Positions 44,560-53,664 of a stretch of 57,505 nt of DNA are shown piece after piece. This DNA comes from Alphaproteobacteria bacterium. GTDB lineage: Bacteria; Pseudomonadota; Alphaproteobacteria; Rhizobiales; Xanthobacteraceae. The DNA is taken from contig VAZV01000134.1 in assembly GCA_005884765.1 (NCBI GenBank), positions 1 to 57,505 of the forward strand. The letters run 5' to 3'. Position 1 is the stretch's first letter. Every line of letters begins with the position of its first letter. The translations under genes were made by a program, and so were the position numbers. The notes beneath the pieces were generated by a model. The model made no database searches. It was not told the origin of the DNA and saw nothing but the letters and a program-made list of their open reading frames with translations.

Positions 44560-45350
44560 GTCGCGTCCAATCCGAGCAGGTTAAGGATCTGCTTGCGCAG
44601 ATCCGCAAGGTAGGGATCGCCACGATGGCGCGGATGGGGCCGCTGCACCTTGATATCGGCCTTGATGCGTGCGGGCCTCTCGGAGAGAACGATGACGCGG
44701 TTGGCGAGCACCAGCGCTTCCTCCGCATCATGGGTGACCAGGAGCGTGGTAAAGCCCTTGCGCTGCCATAGTGACACAAGCTCGGCCTGCATGGTGATGC
44801 GCGTCAACGAATCGAGCTTGCCCAGCGGCTCATCGAGGATGAGGATTTTCGGGTCGTTCACCAGCGCACGGGCCAGTGCCGCGCGCTGCGCCATGCCGCC
44901 AGACAGCTGATGCGGGTAGGCGTTGCGGAAGGTCGAGAGCCCGACGAGGTCGAGCGCAGCATCGACCCTTGACCGGTGTTGCCCGAGAATACCCTGCGCT
45001 TCGAGGCCGAGCGCCACGTTGTCCCATACGGTGCGCCACGGAAACAAGGTCGGGTCCTGGAATACGACCACGCGCGAGGGATGCGGTCCCTTGATGCTGA
45101 TGTCGTCCTCGCGCAGGACGCCCGCGCGGGGCGGCTCGAGGCCTCCGACCAGCCGGAGCAGCGTGGACTTGCCGCAGCCGGACGGTCCGAGCAGCGCGAC
45201 GAACTCGCCGGGCTCGACCATCAGGCTGATATCCTCCAGCACAGGCAGCGCGGCGCCGTCGATATCGAAGGCGTGGCTGACATTCTCGACGTCGAGGGAG
45301 GCGCCAACGGCCGGATAAGCGATCTGTTCAGCCAGCGCTTGAGCTACCAT
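44553..45350 (-). CDS. Second SsuB-type ABC transporter ATPase
   Basis: 265-aa ATPase of the nitrate/sulfonate/taurine class. [40 protein letters not shown], signature changed to LSGGMAQRAALARALVNDP, Walker B ILILDEPLGKLDSLTR, TTLLVTHDAEEALVLANRVI. The start is the ATG at 45350; the frame is open far upstream, but that part is the permease gene read in another frame. It overlaps the permease stop by seven bases. It belongs with the permease and binding protein upstream, a second complete importer. Confidence 0.91.
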   Translation of the reverse strand: MVAQALAEQIAYPAVGASLDVENVSHAFDIDGAALPVLEDISLMVEPGEFVALLGPSGCGKSTLLRLVGGLEPPRAGVLREDDISIKGPHPSRVVVFQDPTLFPWRTVWDNVALGLEAQGILGQHRSRVDAALDLVGLSTFRNAYPHQLSGGMAQRAALARALVNDPKILILDEPLGKLDSLTRITMQAELVSLWQRKGFTTLLVTHDAEEALVLANRVIVLSERPARIKADIKVQRPHPRHRGDPYLADLRKQILNLLGLDATW

Positions 45351-46375
45351 TTCACGACGCCCTTCTGCCAGACCAGCAAGCGGTCGCGGATGGTGAACAG
45401 CAGCGTGATCGCGCCAGAGCAGAGCAGCGACATCACGATTAGCGCCGCATACATGTTGGCGTAGGCAGCCCAGCCCTGCGCCCATTGCAGGTACCAGCCG
45501 AGTCCTGCTTTCACGCCGATCATTTCCGCCACGACCAGGACCGCAAAAGACGAACCGAGCCCCATGAACAGCCCGACAAACACATGCGGCAACGCCGCGG
45601 GGATTGCGACCTTCAAGACCAGAAAGGACGGCTTTGCGCCGAGCGTGCGCGCGACGTCGTAATAGGCGTTGCTGACGCTCGCTACTCCCGACCAGGTCAG
45701 GACCGTCACCGGGAAGCCCGTCGCAAGCGCGATCAGGAAGGTCGACGCGCTCCAGCTCGAAGGAAAAGTGAAGAAGGCGATCGGAAGCCAGGCGGTCGCC
45801 GGCAGCGGCCCGATGAAACGCAGCACCGGATGCACCCAATAGCCGATGCCGCGCGACCAGCCGATCGACACGCCCGTGACAAAACCGAGCGCGGCGCCGA
45901 TCACATAGCCGCCGAGCTGCAGCTTCACCGAGGCGAGCACGCTGTCGAGCAGCTTTGGCAGGTCGTCGGTATAAACCTCGATGATCGCCTGCGGCGGCGG
46001 GAAGAACGGCAATGGCAACCAGGCGAATTTGGCCGTGGCGAGCTCCCAGAGAGTAAAGAACATCCCGAGCGCGAGAATCCACGGCGCGCGGTTGCGCAAC
46101 GCGTGGCCAATGCCGCCGAGATAGTCGGCGGAGAACGTTGTCAGCAACGTGACCGCCGCGACCACCAGCGCCCCGATGCCAAGCGAGGGCGTCCGCGACC
46201 AATCGCCGATATCGCTCCACAACAGGCACGACAGGCCAAATGCGAGCCAGGCCAGGCTCGCGGCAACGCCCGCGCCGCACTCGCGAAGGAAAGCGCGCAG
46301 CGCCGCTGCGCGGGACGCCGATGCGGTGCGACCCGCACCGACGCCGGTCGTATCAGACAGCGAAAACGTCGACAT
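45344..46375 (-). CDS. Second SsuC-type ABC transporter permease
   Basis: 343-aa permease, with extra N-terminal hydrophobic segments ([37 protein letters not shown]) before the usual core LALGMFFTLWELATA, PPPQAIIEVYTDDLPKLLDS and the loop DVARTLGAKPSFLVLKVAIP followed by AALPHVFVGLFMGLGSSFAV. The ATG at 46375 overlaps the binding-protein stop by 23 bp. The unusual length comes from the N-terminal two-helix addition. Confidence 0.9.
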   Translation of the reverse strand: MSTFSLSDTTGVGAGRTASASRAAALRAFLRECGAGVAASLAWLAFGLSCLLWSDIGDWSRTPSLGIGALVVAAVTLLTTFSADYLGGIGHALRNRAPWILALGMFFTLWELATAKFAWLPLPFFPPPQAIIEVYTDDLPKLLDSVLASVKLQLGGYVIGAALGFVTGVSIGWSRGIGYWVHPVLRFIGPLPATAWLPIAFFTFPSSWSASTFLIALATGFPVTVLTWSGVASVSNAYYDVARTLGAKPSFLVLKVAIPAALPHVFVGLFMGLGSSFAVLVVAEMIGVKAGLGWYLQWAQGWAAYANMYAALIVMSLLCSGAITLLFTIRDRLLVWQKGVVKW

Positions 46376-47450
46376 AGATGCGCTCCGCGAATTTGACGGT
46401 ATCGGTCGACGGCTTGAAGACCGAGATCGCCTTGAGATCGTCCGCATAGGCCTTGAGCTCGCGCTTGAGCACTTCGCCGGTCGGGTGATGATGGTGGGTG
46501 TGGTAGCGGACCATGGCTTCGAGGTCGGCGAGCGTTGCGGCCTTCGGTGCGTAGGGCTGGAACGATTTCGCTGCGATTTGCGGATTTTGCGCCGTGAACA
46601 TCGCAGCATCCAGCAAGGCTTGCGTCACGGCGCGCGCGACGATCGGCTCCTCGCGCACCAGGCTGCCGCGAAGACCGACGATGCAGCAGCTCTTGTCTCG
46701 GTAGTCGCCGTCGAGATTGGAGGCGACTTCCTTGTAGGCGGAATCCTTCAGCCAGAGGTAGGCGAGCGGGTCCGCGGACAGGAACGCTTGCACCTCGCCC
46801 TTCTCGACGGCAACGTTGAGGAGGTTGCCGGGATAAGCGCGCCAGTCGACATCCCGGTTCGGATCGATGCCGAGCTTGGCGAGCTGGATCGAGAAGAAAT
46901 TCTTGTCGGGTCCGGCGAGATCGCCGACGGCGACGATCTTCCCCTTGAGGTCGGCCAGCCCGTTCACGCCGGAATCGGTGCGCGTCAACACACGCATGCA
47001 GCCGCCATGCGTACCCGCCGCGATCTTGACGTCAAAGCCTTGCTCCAGCGGCTTGAGCCAGCGCAGCGCCATGCCGAGGCCAGCGTCAGTCTTGCCGGTT
47101 GCGATCGCTTCCAGGAGCTGATCGGTCGAGCCCGAATAGTTGACCAGCTCGACATCGAGGTTCTGCTTCCTGAAAAAGCCGTTGTCGATCGCGACCGGAA
47201 GCGGCACAAGGCACACCGCGCCCGCATTCCAGGACAATTTCAATTTCCGAGGTGCGCCGGTGAGAGCCGGTGCATCGGACGACGTCCTGCAAAACGGAAA
47301 CGCGGAGAAATCGACGCCAGAGCGGATCGCGCGCGGTGAAAAGGCCTGCGCACCGAGCGCACCGAGCGGCAACGCGGCTGCGGCCGCCACGCCGGCGCGG
47401 AGCAAAGTGCGGCGATCGAGCGATCCGTTGCGGTGATCCTTGGTGGGCAT
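46353..47450 (-). CDS. ABC transporter binding protein (NMT1/SsuA-like), copy 4
   Basis: 365-aa periplasmic binding protein with a Tat-type signal (LDRRTLLRAGVAAAAALPLG, ending GAQA). Mature motifs: LKLSWNAGAVCLVPLPVAID, NGFFRKQNLDVELVNYSGST, LKGKIVAVGDLAGPDKNFFS and an odd HTHHHHPTGEVLKREL segment with five histidines near the C-terminus that could bind metal. The ATG at 47450 follows AAAGGAG. First gene of the twelve-gene minus-strand sulfur cluster; its ligand probably differs from those of copies 1-3. Confidence 0.88.
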   Translation of the reverse strand: MPTKDHRNGSLDRRTLLRAGVAAAAALPLGALGAQAFSPRAIRSGVDFSAFPFCRTSSDAPALTGAPRKLKLSWNAGAVCLVPLPVAIDNGFFRKQNLDVELVNYSGSTDQLLEAIATGKTDAGLGMALRWLKPLEQGFDVKIAAGTHGGCMRVLTRTDSGVNGLADLKGKIVAVGDLAGPDKNFFSIQLAKLGIDPNRDVDWRAYPGNLLNVAVEKGEVQAFLSADPLAYLWLKDSAYKEVASNLDGDYRDKSCCIVGLRGSLVREEPIVARAVTQALLDAAMFTAQNPQIAAKSFQPYAPKAATLADLEAMVRYHTHHHHPTGEVLKRELKAYADDLKAISVFKPSTDTVKFAERIYVDVFAV

Positions 47451-47864
47451 TCTAGCTCCTTTATTGGCAAAGCTCCGCCCCCCGCACAAACGCGATGCGC
47501 TTGCGCTCGCTGGTCAGGAAGCCGCGTTCAAAGTTAGTGATCCGCCTGACGAGTTGTCGCCGTTCGGTTTGATGGTTGAATGATGCGGTGCGATGGTGGA
47601 GACGTCAATGAAATGGAATTTCGAAAGTTGCGCACTTGCGAACGATTGTCTCCATCATCGCGCACGACGACGGTGAAAGGATTTTCGGCTTTATGAAGTC
47701 TCTCGTCGACCGCTGCTGCGCAATTTATCGGCATTTGAACAGCCCGCGCATATAGTTTTCTAGCGCACGCGATGCCGACAAAACGCCCGTTGCTTTCGCA
47801 GCGAGCAATTCAGTTAGCCATTCGCCGTGCGAGAAGCCATTGCCGCTGGGCCTTGATCGTCCAC
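47451..47864. other. Intergenic region upstream of the sulfur cluster
   Basis: 414 bp between the binding-protein start and the TetR gene end. It must hold the cluster promoter. I see no clear operator, hairpin or credible coding sequence; short frames on both strands lack ribosome binding sites and family resemblance. Confidence 0.4.
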
Positions 47865-48506
47865 TTACCCCGCCGGCCACGCACTCATGGCGAGGTGGCC
47901 GATCTGTGCCAGCTTCTCGCGCGAGGCGCCGTCGCGCGCCTGGACCGCAAGGCCGCGCGCCACGGCGCTGTAATAGGCCGCCAGCATGTCGCAATCGATA
48001 TTTTTGGAGACGTCGCCATCCGCCGCGCCCTTGCGGATGCGCGCCGCCATCGCGCTTTCCGAAAAAGCGCGATGCTCGGCCATCATGTCGCGAATGTTGC
48101 TCATGCCCGGCGCGCAATGCGTGCCGGCGAGCGAAATCATGCAGCCGAGCGGATGGTCGCCGCGGGTGAACTCTTCCGCGGTCGCCTCGAACAGGCGTGC
48201 GAAGGCCGTCTTCGTATCAATCGAAGGATCATTGAGGATGGCGAAGAACCATTGGCCCGACCACTCCAGATAGGAGCGCGTCGCCTCGCAATAGAGCGCT
48301 TCCTTGCTGCCGAACGAATTGTAGAAACTCGACGCGCTGATGCCCATCGCTGATATCAGGTCGTCGAACGACGTGCCCTCATAGCCACGTTCCCAGAACA
48401 GCTTCATCGCCGCCTGCAGCGCCACGGCGCGATCGAACACCGCCGGCCGTCCCCGGCCGCGTTTGCTCCCCTGACCTTTCTTCCCTGTAATTATTTTTGG
48501 TGTCAT
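47865..48506 (-). CDS. TetR/AcrR-family regulator
   Basis: 213 aa. N-terminal tail very basic (TGKKGQGSKRGRGRPAVFD), then the TetR helix-turn-helix at about residues 24-60 (VALQAAMKLFWERGYEGTSF, DDLISAMGISASSFYNSFGS KEAL). The C-terminal ligand domain has cysteines in GCMISLAGTHCAPG. Start at 48506 (MTPKIITGK). It diverges from the RND efflux operon beginning at 48721 and is its likely repressor. Confidence 0.9.
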   Translation of the reverse strand: MTPKIITGKKGQGSKRGRGRPAVFDRAVALQAAMKLFWERGYEGTSFDDLISAMGISASSFYNSFGSKEALYCEATRSYLEWSGQWFFAILNDPSIDTKTAFARLFEATAEEFTRGDHPLGCMISLAGTHCAPGMSNIRDMMAEHRAFSESAMAARIRKGAADGDVSKNIDCDMLAAYYSAVARGLAVQARDGASREKLAQIGHLAMSAWPAG

Positions 48507-48720
48507 CGCTCCAAAAATCCTTGAACGGCGCCTCCCCGAGTTTATTTCTAGCCGGCATATTGGAGTGCCTCCTCCAAATATCAACCCCGAAGACAACTTA
48601 TCCGCTTCCGAATGACGAATGCCTGGCATCACCCCATCGACACGTTGGAGCGGCCGGCGCGTGCGGGTTCGGGCGGCCGGCAATGCCGCGGCCGAATTCC
48701 AGACAGCATGGCAGGGACTA

Positions 48721-49983
48721 ATGGACAGCCTCATGGATCAGATCAGCGATCATTCGAAGCTTGAAAGAGAACCACTCGACGAGCCGGCGCGGCGACCGCG
48801 CCGGCGGACCTGGAGAACGGCCGCGATCGCTGCAGCGACGGTGCTTGCTGCGCTGCTTGTCTACGTCGGATTTGCGCCCCGCAGAGCAAGCCAGGCGGTG
48901 GCGGTGCCGACCCCTGCTCCGCTGGTGACAGTCAGCCAGCCCTTGCAGCGCGAGGTCGATACCCGGGCCGGCTTCCTCGGCCAGTTCTCGGCGATCGACC
49001 GGGTCGAGCTCAGGGCCCAGGTCGGCGGCACGCTCACCGAAATCCATTTCAAGGACGGGCAAATCGTCCACAAGGGCGACCTGCTCTTCACGATTGATCC
49101 CAGGCCTTACGAGATCAGGCTGGAACAGGCGAAGGCGGCGCTGCAGACCGCGACCGCCCGCGTGGCGCTCGCCAACAACCAGCTTTCGCGGGCGCAATCG
49201 CTCAAACGCAGCGATTTCGCAACCCAGGAGACGGTCGACCAGCGCACTTCCGACCAGGATGCTTCTCAAGCCGCCGTCGAAGACGCCAAGGCGCGGGTGC
49301 GGGATGCCGAGCTCGATCTCGAATATTGCCGCGTGCGCGCGCCCTTTACGGGGCGCATCGGCGCGCGCCAGGTTTCGATCGGAAGCCTGGTCGCGGGCAG
49401 CCGCGCCGCAACCAGTCCGACCACACTGCTTGCGACGCTGGTCTCGCTCGATCCGCTCTATCTCGATTTCGACATGAGCGAATCCGATTTCCTGACCTTC
49501 TCGCGCGAGCGCGCCCGCCTCAAGGGTCCGCTCGCCAACCAGGTCGCGATCGGGCTGAGCGACGAAAACAATTTCACCCGCGAAGGCACGCTCGACTTCA
49601 TCGACAATGCGCTCGATCGCTCCAGCGGCACCATTCATGCCCGCGCCACGGTGCCGAACCCGGACCTGTTCCTGGCGCCGGGCCAGTTCGCCCGGCTGCG
49701 CGTCGCGATCGCGCCGTCCACGCCGGTCTACCTCTTGCCGGACGCCGCGGTCGTGCTCGACCAGTCGCAACGTCTGGTGATGACGGTCGGCTCCGATGCG
49801 ACCGTCAAGCCGAAGATCGTGACCACTGGTGACCTTCGCGGCGGCTTGCGCGTGATCCAATCAGGCCTTGAGGCAAGCGACCGCGTCGTCATCGACGGCC
49901 TGGTGCGCGCCATTCCCGGCACCAAGGTTGCGCCACAGGACGGCACCATCCACTACGACCCGACCGCTGACGGCCAAGGCTAA
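48721..49983 (+). CDS. RND efflux periplasmic adaptor (membrane fusion protein)
   Basis: 420-aa AcrA/HlyD-type adaptor. One N-terminal transmembrane segment (AAIAAATVLAALLVYVGF, about 30-47), a lipoyl-like hairpin domain (LRAQVGGTLTEIHFKDGQIV, KGDLLFTIDPRPYEIRLEQA), an alpha-helical hairpin (NNQLSRAQSLKRSDFATQET), then beta-barrel (LEYCRVRAPFTGRIGARQVS). No lipobox cysteine. The ATG at 48721 has CAGGGA upstream; ATG 48733 is an alternative. It bridges the RND pump downstream and an outer-membrane channel not encoded here. Confidence 0.92.
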   Translation: MDSLMDQISDHSKLEREPLDEPARRPRRRTWRTAAIAAATVLAALLVYVGFAPRRASQAVAVPTPAPLVTVSQPLQREVDTRAGFLGQFSAIDRVELRAQVGGTLTEIHFKDGQIVHKGDLLFTIDPRPYEIRLEQAKAALQTATARVALANNQLSRAQSLKRSDFATQETVDQRTSDQDASQAAVEDAKARVRDAELDLEYCRVRAPFTGRIGARQVSIGSLVAGSRAATSPTTLLATLVSLDPLYLDFDMSESDFLTFSRERARLKGPLANQVAIGLSDENNFTREGTLDFIDNALDRSSGTIHARATVPNPDLFLAPGQFARLRVAIAPSTPVYLLPDAAVVLDQSQRLVMTVGSDATVKPKIVTTGDLRGGLRVIQSGLEASDRVVIDGLVRAIPGTKVAPQDGTIHYDPTADGQG

Positions 49984-50025
49984 AACCATCAAGGCTGAAA
50001 CCATCAAGGCTAAAATCAAGGCTGA
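49984..50025 (+). repeat. Three tandem 15-bp-type repeats between RND genes
   Basis: aaccatcaaggctga (49984-49998), aaccatcaaggctaa (49999-50013) and aa-tcaaggctga (50014-50025, lacking cca) fill nearly all of the 55-bp gap between the adaptor stop and the pump's GTG. A further partial copy (ccaaggctaa) overlaps the adaptor stop. Slippage-type repeats in this position would change spacing between the two genes. Confidence 0.8.
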
Positions 50026-50038
50026 ACAGGAGCGCCCC

Positions 50039-53000
50039 GTGACCCACAGCTTCATCGACCGGCCGATCTTCGCGACGGTCCTCTCCGTCTTCCTGACGCT
50101 GATCGGCCTCGGCGCGCTCGCTATCCTGCCGATCTCGCAATATCCGGAGATCGTGCCGCCCACGGTCCAGATCACGACGACCTATCCCGGCGCATCCGCC
50201 GAGACGGTATCGCGCACGGTTGCGACGCCGCTCGAGCAGCAGATCAACGGCGTCGAGAACATGATCTATATGAGCAGCCAGTCGACCGGCGACGGCAAGC
50301 TCACCGTCACCGTGACGTTCCGCATCGGGACCGACCTCAACGTCGCGCAGATGCTGACGCAGAACCGCGTGCAGGACGCGTTGCCCCGGCTGCCTGAAGA
50401 CGTGCAGCGGCTTGGCGTGCAGGTGCGCAAGTCGACGCCGAACATCCTGCTCGCGGTGCACCTCTATTCGCCCGATAGCTCGCGCGACACGCTCTACATC
50501 TCGAACTACGCGTCGCTGCATGTGAAGGACGTGCTGGCGCGCCTGCCCGGCGTCGGCGACGTCCAGATCTTTGCCGGCCGCGAATACGCCATGCGCATCT
50601 GGCTCGACCCCGACAAGGTCGCCGCGCATAATCTGAACGCGAGCGAGGTGCTCGCCGCGCTGCGCGCCCAGAACGTCCAGGTCTCGGCGGGCGTGCTGAA
50701 CCAGCCGCCGGTCGCCTCAAAGCAGGCTTATCAGCTCAACGTGCAGACGCTCGGGCGGCTGTCCACGCCCGAACAGTTTTCTTCCATCGTCCTGAAGTCG
50801 GACAGCGAGGGCCGCGTGACGCGGCTGCGCGACGTCGGCAGGGTCGAGATTGGAGCAGCCGACTACGGCTCGACCGCGTTCATGGACCGCGGGCCCGGCA
50901 TGCCGCTTCTGATTTTTGCCCAGCCCGGTGCCAATTCGCTCGCCGTCGAGCATGAGGTGCTCGACGCCATGCAAACGCTGGCCAAGGATTTTCCGCCGGG
51001 CCTCGACTACAAGGTCATCTACGACCCCACCATCTTTGTCGGCAAATCGGTCGACGAGGTGATCAAGACGATCTTCGTCGCGATCCTGCTCGTGGTCGGC
51101 GTCGTGTTCCTGTTCCTGCAGAGCTGGCGCGCCGCGATCATTCCCGTCATCGCCATCCCGGTGTCGTTGGTCGGCACCTTCACCTTCCTCTACGTACTCG
51201 GGATTTCGCTGAACAATCTGTCGCTGTTCGGCCTCGTGCTCGCGGTCGGCATCGTCGTCGACGACGCCATCGTCGTGGTGGAGAATGTCGAGCGCAATCT
51301 CGAGCGCGGCATGACGCCGGCAGAGGCCGCGCATGTCACCATGAACGAGGTCGGCGGCGCGCTGATCTCGATCGCGCTGACGCTGTGCGCGGTATTCGTG
51401 CCGTCGGCCTTCCTGTCGGGCATTACCGGTCAGTTCTTCCGCCAGTTCGCGGTCACGATCGCCGTTTCGACCTTGATCTCGTGCTTCGTCTCGCTGACCC
51501 TGAGCCCCGCTTTGTGCGCGGTGCTGTTCAGGGCGCACGAGCCCGGCCACAAGGCGCGCGGCTCCTGGATCGTCCGGCTGTTGCAGGCCGGCTTTGCCCG
51601 CTTCAACCTCGGATTCGAGTGGCTGTCGACGAGCTATGGACGGCTGACGCGGCGGCTGGTGCAGATCACCGGCGTCGTGCTGGTGGCCTACGCGGCGCTG
51701 ATTGGGCTTGCCGGCTTCCAGTTCGCTCGCGCCCCCACCGGCTTCATTCCGGAGCAGGACCAGGGCTATCTCATCACCGTCGTCCAGCTGCCGCCCGGTG
51801 CCACGCTCGATCGCACGGAGGCGGTGGTCAAGCGGGCGATCGACATCATCATGTCCACGCCCGGCGTCGAGCATGTCGCGCCATTCGCGGGGCTCGATGC
51901 GACCACCTTCACCATCGCTTCCAACGCCGGAACGATCTTCTCCGGTCTTCCCTCGCTCTATAACCACGACGTGCCGGGACTAACCGCGACCAGCGTGCTC
52001 GCCGACCTGCGCAAGCGCCTGTCGGTGATCCAGGAAGCCTATGTGCTCACGATTCCGCCGCCGCCGGTGCAGGGCATCGGCAACGCCGGCGGCTTCAAGA
52101 TGATGCTGCAGGATCGCGCCGGCCTCGGCTCGGAGGCGTTGTCGAAAGCGGCGCAGGCGCTGGTCGCGGCCGCCAACAAGGATCCGAGTTTCGCCGGCGT
52201 CTTCACCCTGTTCGGCACGCGCTCGCCATCGGTCTACGCCGATATCGACCGTGAGAAAGCCGAGAAAGTTGGGCTGACTCCCACCGACGTCTTCAACACG
52301 CTGCAGGTCTATCTCGGCTCGCAATATGTCAACGACTTCAACTATCTCGGCCGCACCTACCAGGTGATCGCGCAGGCCGACGGCTCTTTCCGCCAGGATC
52401 CGCAGGACATCGCTCGGCTGAAGGCTCGCAACACATCCGGCGAGATGGTGCCGGTCGGCACGGTGGCGCGGCTGAAATCTGAAAACGCGCCCTATCGTTT
52501 CCCTCGCTACGATTTGTTCCCCGCCGCGGAAGTGATGGGCGTCGCCGCACCCGGTGTGGCCACCGGCACCGCGCTCCACCGCATGGAAGAGCTTGCGCAC
52601 GACGTGCTGCCGCCCGGCATTGGCTTCGAATGGACCGAACTTGCTTTTCAGCAGCAACAGCCGGGAACATCGTCTTTGCTGGTGTTCGGCGCGGCAGCCC
52701 TGTTCGTGTTCCTGGTGCTTGCCGCGCAGTATGAGAGCTGGAATCTGCCGCTCGCGGTCGTGATGATCGTTCCGATGTGCCTGCTCGCCTCCGTGACGGG
52801 GCTTTTGATGCGCGGCATGGCGATCGACGTGCTGGCGCAGATCGGCTTTGTCGTGCTGGTCGGGCTCGCCGCCAAGAATGCGATCCTGATCGTGGAATTC
52901 GCACGCCAGACCGAGGAAGCCGGCGCCACACCGGGCGAGGCGGCCGTCACCGCGGCGCGCACGCGGCTGCGGCCGATCCTGATGACGTCATTGGCGTTCA

Positions 53001-53260
53001 TCTTCGGCGTCGCTCCGCTCGTGGTCGCAACCGGCGCAGGCTCGGAGATGCGGCAATCGCTGGGCACGGCCGTCTTCGCGGGCATGCTGGGCGTGACCGG
53101 ATTCGGCCTCCTGTTCACGCCGGCGTTTTATACAGTCGTCCGCAAGATCGGGCGCAAGAAGCTGAAAGCAACACCCAGCGAAGCCGCGCCCACGACCTAT
53201 ATCGATGCCAGTCGCGACAACCATGCGAGCGGTGTGCGCAGGCCCAGCCGGGTGATTTGA
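50039..53260 (+). CDS. RND multidrug efflux pump (HAE1 family, inner membrane)
   Basis: 1073-aa AcrB/MexB-type proton-driven pump. Opening FIDRPIFATVLSVFLTLIGL, docking and porter domains (YLGRTYQVIAQADGS, PAAEVMGVAAPGVATGTALH), proton-relay Asp pair in VGIVVDDAIVVVENVERNLE, second-half LIVEFARQTEEAG. Start at GTG 50039, seven bases after AGGAG; an upstream in-frame ATG lies inside the adaptor gene and is rejected. The C-terminal tail is basic. Probable substrates are hydrophobic toxicants or flavonoid-like compounds. Confidence 0.95.
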   Translation: MTHSFIDRPIFATVLSVFLTLIGLGALAILPISQYPEIVPPTVQITTTYPGASAETVSRTVATPLEQQINGVENMIYMSSQSTGDGKLTVTVTFRIGTDLNVAQMLTQNRVQDALPRLPEDVQRLGVQVRKSTPNILLAVHLYSPDSSRDTLYISNYASLHVKDVLARLPGVGDVQIFAGREYAMRIWLDPDKVAAHNLNASEVLAALRAQNVQVSAGVLNQPPVASKQAYQLNVQTLGRLSTPEQFSSIVLKSDSEGRVTRLRDVGRVEIGAADYGSTAFMDRGPGMPLLIFAQPGANSLAVEHEVLDAMQTLAKDFPPGLDYKVIYDPTIFVGKSVDEVIKTIFVAILLVVGVVFLFLQSWRAAIIPVIAIPVSLVGTFTFLYVLGISLNNLSLFGLVLAVGIVVDDAIVVVENVERNLERGMTPAEAAHVTMNEVGGALISIALTLCAVFVPSAFLSGITGQFFRQFAVTIAVSTLISCFVSLTLSPALCAVLFRAHEPGHKARGSWIVRLLQAGFARFNLGFEWLSTSYGRLTRRLVQITGVVLVAYAALIGLAGFQFARAPTGFIPEQDQGYLITVVQLPPGATLDRTEAVVKRAIDIIMSTPGVEHVAPFAGLDATTFTIASNAGTIFSGLPSLYNHDVPGLTATSVLADLRKRLSVIQEAYVLTIPPPPVQGIGNAGGFKMMLQDRAGLGSEALSKAAQALVAAANKDPSFAGVFTLFGTRSPSVYADIDREKAEKVGLTPTDVFNTLQVYLGSQYVNDFNYLGRTYQVIAQADGSFRQDPQDIARLKARNTSGEMVPVGTVARLKSENAPYRFPRYDLFPAAEVMGVAAPGVATGTALHRMEELAHDVLPPGIGFEWTELAFQQQQPGTSSLLVFGAAALFVFLVLAAQYESWNLPLAVVMIVPMCLLASVTGLLMRGMAIDVLAQIGFVVLVGLAAKNAILIVEFARQTEEAGATPGEAAVTAARTRLRPILMTSLAFIFGVAPLVVATGAGSEMRQSLGTAVFAGMLGVTGFGLLFTPAFYTVVRKIGRKKLKATPSEAAPTTYIDASRDNHASGVRRPSRVI

Positions 53261-53664
53261 TACGAGTGAACGGTACCGCCGATTTTGTGAGGTCGGCTCT
53301 ACAGAGTGAAGAACCCAGCAGTGCCGTGAATTGCTGGGTTCTTTGCGTGGTCTTGGCTGCGGGGAGCGCAATATCCCAATCTTGCGACTGATCGAACTGG
53401 CGGTTCCTCTTTCCGCCGCATGGCAACGCTTGCTATGATTCGAATCCCCACGTCCTATATCCGCCGAATCTGCGATATGGCGCGATATTCCGGTCGCCGA
53501 CGCTTCGACTCGAACGGGATGAAAGCGATTTGCGCCACATGCCGTCATTTGTAACCGCTCATTCTGCGAATAGACGCGACGTCAATGAAGATGGGTCACT
53601 ACGTCTGCGCCGTGGCAGACCCAAATCCACGCTACAGTCCGCCGACGGCGATACTGGGCGATGA
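53261..53664. other. Intergenic region between RND operon and HxlR gene
   Basis: 404 bp, convergent genes on either side. Apart from the hairpin at 53309-53343 I see no gene or repeat. Frames of 100-190 codons that cross it antisense to the RND gene lack starts or family resemblance. Confidence 0.5.
53309..53343 (+). terminator. Candidate transcription terminator after the RND operon
   Basis: A 12-bp perfect stem (aagaacccagca and tgctgggttctt) encloses an 11-base loop, 48 bases past the pump stop. Only a short T-rich stretch follows, so it is a weak intrinsic terminator, or one that also works for the opposite strand. Confidence 0.6.

Noticed and set aside
45351..46280. N-terminal extension of the second SsuB gene giving a 575-aa protein
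   Set aside because: The added part is the out-of-frame permease gene; the real start at 45350 fits the family.
47725..48117. Protein-like minus-strand frame ending ENYMRGLFKCR
   Set aside because: Overlaps the certain TetR gene in another frame and shows no start signal.
49868..50038. Longer start for the RND pump within the adaptor gene
   Set aside because: Residues before VTHSFIDRP are not pump-like and include the tandem repeats; GTG at 50039 has a ribosome binding site.
50717..51967. Antisense frame (416 codons) in the RND gene
   Set aside because: Wholly inside a secure pump gene and rich in Arg/Asp/Gln, as shadow frames are.
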